This document shows positions 59,733-64,000 of a stretch of DNA of 64,000 bases, piece after piece. Origin of the DNA: Nocardioides anomalus (lineage in GTDB: Bacteria > Actinomycetota > Actinomycetes > Propionibacteriales > Nocardioidaceae). Each line of letters opens with the position of its first letter. Position 1 is the stretch's first letter. The position numbers and the translations under genes are program-made. The stretch is from positions 248,001 through 312,000 of the forward strand of contig NZ_CP049257.1 in NCBI RefSeq assembly GCF_011046535.1, written 5' to 3'. Below the pieces are notes generated by a model, which saw only the letters and a program-made list of their open reading frames with translations, was not told the origin of the DNA and searched no databases.

Positions 59733-59769
59733 GGTCGCGACACGTAACACAGGTGTGTTCCCCGCGACC
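59733..59769. promoter_or_regulatory. Nested dyad upstream of the purine permease
   Basis: GGTCGCG (59733-59739) pairs with CGCGACC (59763-59769) and, inside it, AACACA (59746-59751) with TGTGTT (59754-59759). It lies 24 bases before the ATG of the NCS2 permease. It may be an operator or a leader hairpin. It does not resemble the purine riboswitch consensus. Confidence 0.4.
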
Positions 59770-59792
59770 CGCAGACGTGGTCTCATGCCGCC

Positions 59793-61241
59793 ATGAGCAC
59801 CCAGCAGACGGCCCCGGCGCGCCGGTCGGGCCTCGACGGCTACTTCAAGATCACCGAGCGCGGCTCGACCGTCGGCCGCGAGGTCCGAGGCGGGATCGTC
59901 ACCTTCTTCACGATGGCCTACATCGTCGTCCTCAACCCGCTGATCCTCGGCTTCGCGGCCGACGTCGACGGCAACTTCCTGGGCGGCGGCTCGGGCGACG
60001 GCTCGAACCTGCCGGTCATCGCGGCCGGTACGGCGCTGGTGGCCGGCGTGATGACCATCCTCATGGGCGCGGTGGCCAACTACCCGCTGGCCCTGGCCAC
60101 CGGCCTCGGGCTCAACGCGTTCGTGGCCGTCGGCGTGGCCAGCCAGATGACCTGGGCCGACGCCATGGGCCTGGTGGTCATCGAGGGCCTGATCATCCTG
60201 GTGCTGGTGCTCACCGGGTTCCGCTCGGCCGTCTTCCACGCCGTACCCGCCGCGCTCAAGGTGGCGATCTCGGTCGGCATCGGCCTGTTCATCGCGCTCA
60301 TCGGCTTCGTGGACGCCGGCTTCGTGACCCGCATCCCCGACGTCGCCAACACCACCGTCCCGGTCCAGCTCGGCGGCTCGGGCAGCCTCACGGGCTGGCC
60401 GGTCGTGGTCTTCGCCTTCGGCGCGCTGCTGGTCATCGCCCTGTGGGTCCGCAAGGTCAAGGGCGCGATCCTCATCTCCATCGTCGCCACGACGGTGCTG
60501 GCGATCATCGTGGACGCGCTCGGCGCCGAGGACGGCTGGTCGCTCAACCAGCCCAAGCTGCCCGACGACGTCTTCAGCACGCCGCACTTCGACACCCTGG
60601 GCCACTTCTCGCTGCTGGGCTCCTGGGACCAGATCGGCGTGGTCTCGACCCTGCTGCTGATCTTCACGCTGATGCTCGCGGACTTCTTCGACACCATGGG
60701 CACGATGACCGCCATCGGCGCCGAGGCGGGCCTGCTCGACGAGGACGGCATCCCGCCCGGCACCGAGCGCATCCTGATCGTCGACTCCCTGGCCGCCGCG
60801 GCCGGCGGCGCCGCCGGCGTCTCGTCCAACACCTCCTACATCGAGTCCGCCTCGGGCGTGGGGGAGGGCGCGCGCACCGGGCTCGCCTCGATCGTCACCG
60901 GCGTGCTCTTCCTGCTCGCGATCCTGCTCACGCCCCTGGTGGCGGTCATCCCGTCCGAGGCCGCGGTCCCCGCGCTGGTGCTGGTCGGCTTCCTGATGAT
61001 GCAGCAGGTCCGCGAGATCGACTGGACCGACCTCGAGATCGCCATCCCGGCGTTCCTCACCATCGTGCTGATGCCGTTCACCTACTCCATCAGCGTGGGC
61101 ATCGGCGCCGGCTTCATCGCCTACGTGCTCATCAAGCTGGTCGTCGGCAAGGCCGCCCAGGTCCACCCGCTGCTCTGGGTCGTCGCCGTCGCCTTCGTCG
61201 TCTACTTCGCGATCAACCCGATCACCGACCTGCTCACGTAG
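59793..61241 (+). CDS. NCS2-family permease (AzgA-like purine transporter)
   Basis: A 482-residue membrane protein of the AzgA/GhxP branch. The opening FKITERGSTVGREVRGGIVT with FFTMAYIVVLNP, the ATGLGLNAFVAVGV block and the VSSNTSYIESASGVGEGART signature are all present. Members import adenine, guanine or hypoxanthine with protons. About 13 hydrophobic segments. ATG start. A nested dyad upstream may be a control site. No purine salvage gene is adjacent. Confidence 0.93.
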   Translation: MSTQQTAPARRSGLDGYFKITERGSTVGREVRGGIVTFFTMAYIVVLNPLILGFAADVDGNFLGGGSGDGSNLPVIAAGTALVAGVMTILMGAVANYPLALATGLGLNAFVAVGVASQMTWADAMGLVVIEGLIILVLVLTGFRSAVFHAVPAALKVAISVGIGLFIALIGFVDAGFVTRIPDVANTTVPVQLGGSGSLTGWPVVVFAFGALLVIALWVRKVKGAILISIVATTVLAIIVDALGAEDGWSLNQPKLPDDVFSTPHFDTLGHFSLLGSWDQIGVVSTLLLIFTLMLADFFDTMGTMTAIGAEAGLLDEDGIPPGTERILIVDSLAAAAGGAAGVSSNTSYIESASGVGEGARTGLASIVTGVLFLLAILLTPLVAVIPSEAAVPALVLVGFLMMQQVREIDWTDLEIAIPAFLTIVLMPFTYSISVGIGAGFIAYVLIKLVVGKAAQVHPLLWVVAVAFVVYFAINPITDLLT

Positions 61242-61293
61242 AACCGAGGGGACGTCAAGTCCACCCGTGCTACCCGTGGAGCGATGTTTCGCC

Positions 61294-61299
61294 TAGGGT
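61294..61299 (+). promoter_or_regulatory. -10 element of the secreted protein gene
   Basis: TAGGGT 70 bases before the ATG at 61368, followed by a leader with AGAAGGA at 61350-61356. Unlike most genes here this one would have a true 5' untranslated region. Confidence 0.4.
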
Positions 61300-61367
61300 G
61301 AGGCCGCCGTCGGTCGGGAACGCACGGGGACCGACGCGCTCGCCTCTTCAGAAGGACCGATGTCTCC

Positions 61368-62357
61368 ATGCACCTGAACAACACTCGCGGCGTCCTCGCC
61401 CTCGCCGGCCTGGGCCTCGCGGCGGGCCTCGTCGCCGCCGCGCCGGCCCAAGCGGCCACCAGCACCATCCAGATCCGTCCGGCCGACATGCTGGCTCCGA
61501 CCGGCACCGCCGGCGGCGGCACCCAGGAGTTCTTGGCCGAGGGCATCCACCTCAAGACGGTCAACGACACCGACAGCTTCGCACGCGGTCGTTTCCACGT
61601 CGGCGTCCCGCTCGCCCAGGTGACGACCGTCGACTACACCTGGTACGGCCCCAGCACGCCCGTGGACGTGGGCGTCAAGAACTACATCGACGCCGACGCG
61701 GACGGCAAGATCGACGGCGAGCTCCGCGGCGAGCACCAGTACGGCGGTCAGGACGTGTGGGTCAACCTCGACACCCAGGACTTCCCTGACTCGGCGCTGC
61801 CCGACAACTTCTTCCGCAACCACGCCCCGTGCTTCGAGAACACCCCGGCCGCGGGCGTCACCGACCCGTGCGGCTCCTGGGGAGGCGACGGCTACCACGG
61901 CACCCTGGCCAACTGGACCAAGACCCTGCAGGCCGCCACTGGGAAGGCCCCGGTGCTGGTCGACGGTGGCTACGCGCTGAGTGGCGTGGTCGCGGACGGC
62001 GTGCTCCGACAGATCACCTACGGCCCGAACCAGTACGTCTTCACCGACCAGGCCAAGGCCGCCGTCGTCGCCACCGCCGAGGCCAAGCGCGACACGGTCA
62101 ACAAGAGGCAGAAGGCGCGGATCGCCGGCACCGTCAAGCCGGTGGGCACCGCCGCCAAGGTCACCCTGCAGGTCAAGAAGAACGGGACCTGGACCGATGT
62201 CAGCACGCGTGACCTCGCGGCCGACGGCGCCTACAAGTTCAGCGCCAAGACGGTCAAGACGGGTGTCAACCGGTTCCGCGTGACTGTATCGGAGACGAAC
62301 TCGACCGCCGCCGGCACCAGCGATGTCGTCAAGGTGCACGTGCTGCGCAAGAAGTAG
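61368..62357 (+). CDS. Secreted protein of unknown function with C-terminal beta domain
   Basis: A 329-residue exported protein. The signal peptide is MHLNNTRGVLALAGLGLAAG up to a likely cleavage after APAQA. The body begins STIQIRPADMLAPTGTAGGG and has VDYTWYGPSTPVDVGVKNYI and an Asp-rich loop DADADGKIDGEL that could bind calcium. The last 100 residues (ARIAGTVKPVGTAAKVTLQV, then KTGVNRFRVTVSE) look like an Ig-like or fibronectin-type beta domain. Two Cys (PCFEN, DPCGSW) may form a disulfide. No enzyme class recognised. A strong terminator follows. Confidence 0.8.
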   Translation: MHLNNTRGVLALAGLGLAAGLVAAAPAQAATSTIQIRPADMLAPTGTAGGGTQEFLAEGIHLKTVNDTDSFARGRFHVGVPLAQVTTVDYTWYGPSTPVDVGVKNYIDADADGKIDGELRGEHQYGGQDVWVNLDTQDFPDSALPDNFFRNHAPCFENTPAAGVTDPCGSWGGDGYHGTLANWTKTLQAATGKAPVLVDGGYALSGVVADGVLRQITYGPNQYVFTDQAKAAVVATAEAKRDTVNKRQKARIAGTVKPVGTAAKVTLQVKKNGTWTDVSTRDLAADGAYKFSAKTVKTGVNRFRVTVSETNSTAAGTSDVVKVHVLRKK

Positions 62358-62371
62358 CTCCCTCCACGGCA

Positions 62372-62411
62372 AGCGAGCGGCCGTCCCCGGACCCGGGGGC
62401 GGCCGCTCGCT
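62372..62411 (+). terminator. Strong intrinsic-type terminator after the secreted protein gene
   Basis: AGCGAGCGGCCG (62372-62383) pairs perfectly with CGGCCGCTCGCT (62400-62411). After one mismatch the stem continues with CCCCG and CGGGG. It starts 15 bases after the stop codon. Confidence 0.75.
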
Positions 62412-62432
62412 GCGTCCGCGACCACGGGAATG

Positions 62433-62464
62433 GTTAGCACGGGTAATGAGTTAGGCTAAGAGTC
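62433..62464. promoter_or_regulatory. Promoter/operator of the MarR-MFS operon
   Basis: TAGGCT (62452-62457) is followed by seven bases and then the ATG at 62465. TTAGC (62433-62437) and GCTAA (62455-62459) form a dyad around the promoter, in an AT-richer stretch than its surroundings. This suits autoregulation by the MarR protein. Confidence 0.45.
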
Positions 62465-62914
62465 ATGCCCACCGTGGAGAAGGTCGCCCGCACCGACGCC
62501 GGACTGGCGTCGGAGCTGCGCATGTCCGTCATGCGGCTGCGCCGGCGGCTGGCCAACGAGCGCGACCCCGGCAACGACCTGAGCATCCCGATGATGGCGG
62601 TGCTGGGCGGGCTCTTCCGCTACGGCGAGCTGACCGTCGGCGAGCTGGCCCAGCTGGAGCGGGTCCAGCCGCCCACGATGACCCGCAAGGTCAACGGCCT
62701 CGAGGAGGCGGGCCACGTCGCCCGCCGCCCGCACGAGTCCGACGGCCGGGTCGTGGTGGTCACCCTGACCGACCACGGCCGCGAGACGGTCCTCGCGGAC
62801 CGCAAGCGCCGCGACGAGTGGCTGTCGCGCCAGCTGCGCGACCTGACGCCGGCCGAGCGCCAGACCCTGCGCGCCGCCGCCCCCATCCTGCAGAAGCTGT
62901 CCGAGAGAGACTGA
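62465..62914 (+). CDS. MarR-family transcriptional regulator
   Basis: A 149-residue winged-helix regulator: LRMSVMRLRRRLANERDPGN, then the HTH LTVGELAQLERVQPPTMTRK and the wing HESDGRVVVVTLTDHGRETV with its conserved Asp/Arg. It probably represses itself and the MFS pump gene that starts ten bases after its stop. Leaderless ATG after TAGGCT. The ligand is unknown. Confidence 0.94.
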   Translation: MPTVEKVARTDAGLASELRMSVMRLRRRLANERDPGNDLSIPMMAVLGGLFRYGELTVGELAQLERVQPPTMTRKVNGLEEAGHVARRPHESDGRVVVVTLTDHGRETVLADRKRRDEWLSRQLRDLTPAERQTLRAAAPILQKLSERD

Positions 62915-62924
62915 GAACGACCGA

Positions 62925-64000
62925 GTGAGCCCCACCTTCCGAGCCCTGCGCAACCCGAACTACCGGCTCTACCTCGCCGGCAGCATCGTGTCGAACGTCG
63001 GCACCTGGATGCAGCGGGTGGCGCAGGACTGGCTGGTGCTGAGCCTGCCCGGCACGGGCGGCACCGAGCTCGGCATCACCACGGGGCTGCAGTTCCTCCC
63101 GACGCTCCTGCTCGCGCCGTACGCCGGCGTGGTGGCCGACCGCTTCCCCAAGCGGCTGCTCCTGCAGCTCACCCAGCTGGCCATGGCCGTCTCCTCGCTG
63201 GCGCTGGGCCTGATCGCGGTGAGCGGGCACGCCGAGGTCTGGATGGTCTACGCGCTGGCCTTCACCTTCGGCATCGCGGCGGCCTTCGACGCCCCCACCC
63301 GGCAGTCCTTCGTCTCCGAGATGGTCGGGCGCGACGACCTGACCAACGCGGTCGGGCTCAACTCCGCGTCGTTCAACACCGCCCGCCTGCTCGGCCCGGC
63401 CCTGGCCGGCCTGCTGATCGGGCTGCTCGGCGGCGGGGCCACGGCTTCGGGCTGGGTCATCCTCATCAACGGCGTCTCCTACTTCGCCGTCATCTGGCAG
63501 CTGCACCGCATGGACACCCGGCTGCTGCACTCGCCCGAGCCGCGCGGTCGCGCGCCGGGCCAGCTGCTCGAGGGCGTGCGCTACGTCCGCTCCCAGCCCA
63601 AGATGCTGATGATCCTGGTCCTGGTGTTCTTCGCGGGCACCTTCGGGATGAACTTCCAGATCACCTCGGCCCTGATGGCCACCCAGGAGTTCGGCAAGGG
63701 CGCCGGTGAGTTCGGGCTGCTCGGCTCCTGCCTGGCCGTCGGCTCGCTGTCCGGGGCGCTGCTCGCCGCCCGGCGCCCGACCATCCGGCTCCGGCTGCTG
63801 CTCTTCGCGGCGGTCGGGTTCGGTGTGGCCGAGATCGTGGCCGGGCTGATGCCCTCCTACCTCGCCTTCGCGTGCTTCGCGCCGGTCATCGGCTTCAGCA
63901 CCATCACGCTGCTCAACTCCTCCAACGCGACCATGCAGATGTCGGCCGCCCCGGAGCTGCGGGGCCGGGTGATGGCGCTCTACATGACCGTGGTCATGGG
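62925..64000 (+). CDS. MFS transporter (MFS_3/EntS-like), 3' end cut by window
   Basis: The first 358 codons of a major facilitator. It begins SPTFRALRNPNYRLYLAGSI, then VGTWMQRVAQDWLVLSL and the motif A-like block VADRFPKRLLLQL; these are typical of the MFS_3 branch that includes enterobactin and drug exporters. GTG 62925 is ten bases after the MarR stop, so it is in the same operon. The gene continues beyond 64000. The substrate is unknown; export of a compound that relieves MarR is likely. Confidence 0.92.
   Translation, partial: MSPTFRALRNPNYRLYLAGSIVSNVGTWMQRVAQDWLVLSLPGTGGTELGITTGLQFLPTLLLAPYAGVVADRFPKRLLLQLTQLAMAVSSLALGLIAVSGHAEVWMVYALAFTFGIAAAFDAPTRQSFVSEMVGRDDLTNAVGLNSASFNTARLLGPALAGLLIGLLGGGATASGWVILINGVSYFAVIWQLHRMDTRLLHSPEPRGRAPGQLLEGVRYVRSQPKMLMILVLVFFAGTFGMNFQITSALMATQEFGKGAGEFGLLGSCLAVGSLSGALLAARRPTIRLRLLLFAAVGFGVAEIVAGLMPSYLAFACFAPVIGFSTITLLNSSNATMQMSAAPELRGRVMALYMTVVM

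Noticed and set aside
59733..59769. Purine riboswitch ahead of the NCS2 permease
   Set aside because: The dyad is too short and lacks the conserved three-way junction and loop bases; such riboswitches are also rare in this group.

Overview
This window is chromosomal DNA from a high-GC actinobacterium. I infer Nocardioidaceae, most likely Nocardioides or a close relative. The base composition, frequent GTG starts, very short intergenic spaces and actinobacteria-restricted families (DUF3000, DUF3027, DUF2530, HemQ-type coproheme decarboxylase, bacterial XPB helicase) all point that way. About 63 protein genes are supported. No rRNA, tRNA, CRISPR array, prophage or complete insertion sequence was seen. 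The genus rests on gene content and order, not on a marker gene.

Layout. 1-9.5 kb: start of a RibD/DHFR-like gene, a DUF885 peptidase, HrpA helicase, a winged-helix protein, a strongly structured RNA candidate (7455-7543), an orphan PemK/MazF-like protein and a lone solute-binding lipoprotein. 9.5-31 kb: a coproporphyrin-dependent heme backbone (hemE, hemG/hemY-type oxidase, hemQ, then msrB) split by two blocks of accessory genes. The first block (12.6-17.9 kb) has a NYN-LOTUS protein, a DUF4349 lipoprotein, and a LysR regulator divergent from a luciferase-like monooxygenase operon with two flavin reductases. The second (19.4-29.4 kb) has tandem paralogous sensor kinases plus a response regulator, an intergenic region full of palindromes, a RidA-like/FAD-oxidase fused frame, a divergent GAF-LuxR regulator, a MITE-like element and a serine hydrolase.

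31-43.5 kb: a fatty-acid desaturase with its ferredoxin-type reductase, XPB helicase, an HxlR/MFS divergent pair, a CGNR regulator, a helicase-associated/WYL protein, and a PP2C-FHA-RDD/FHA phosphosignalling operon. 43.5-56.5 kb: AzlCD export, a second LysR, signal peptidase I, an acyl-CoA synthetase, a molybdopterin oxidoreductase with cytochrome b partner, a large atypical subtilase, and a HAD-LarE fusion with GNAT and M50 genes. 56.5-64 kb: cold-shock protein, MFS, DUF3027, DUF2530, NCS2 purine permease, a secreted protein, and a MarR/MFS pair running off the right end.

Regulatory style. At least 22 genes have a TAnnnT-type -10 hexamer only 6-7 bases before the start codon, the arrangement of leaderless transcripts. 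Operons are tightly coupled through GTGA, ATGA or TGATG overlaps. Five convergent gene pairs share a single CTAG as overlapping stop codons.

The most unusual items are: the first of two tandem histidine kinases, which has lost both its phosphoacceptor histidine and its ATP-binding boxes; the 15-bp-stem RNA candidate behind a TACAAT box; a 168-bp element whose excision would restore overlapping stop codons of both flanking genes; a 46-bp perfect palindrome; a HAD-LarE fusion without lar partners; and a subtilase with Glu in place of the catalytic His.
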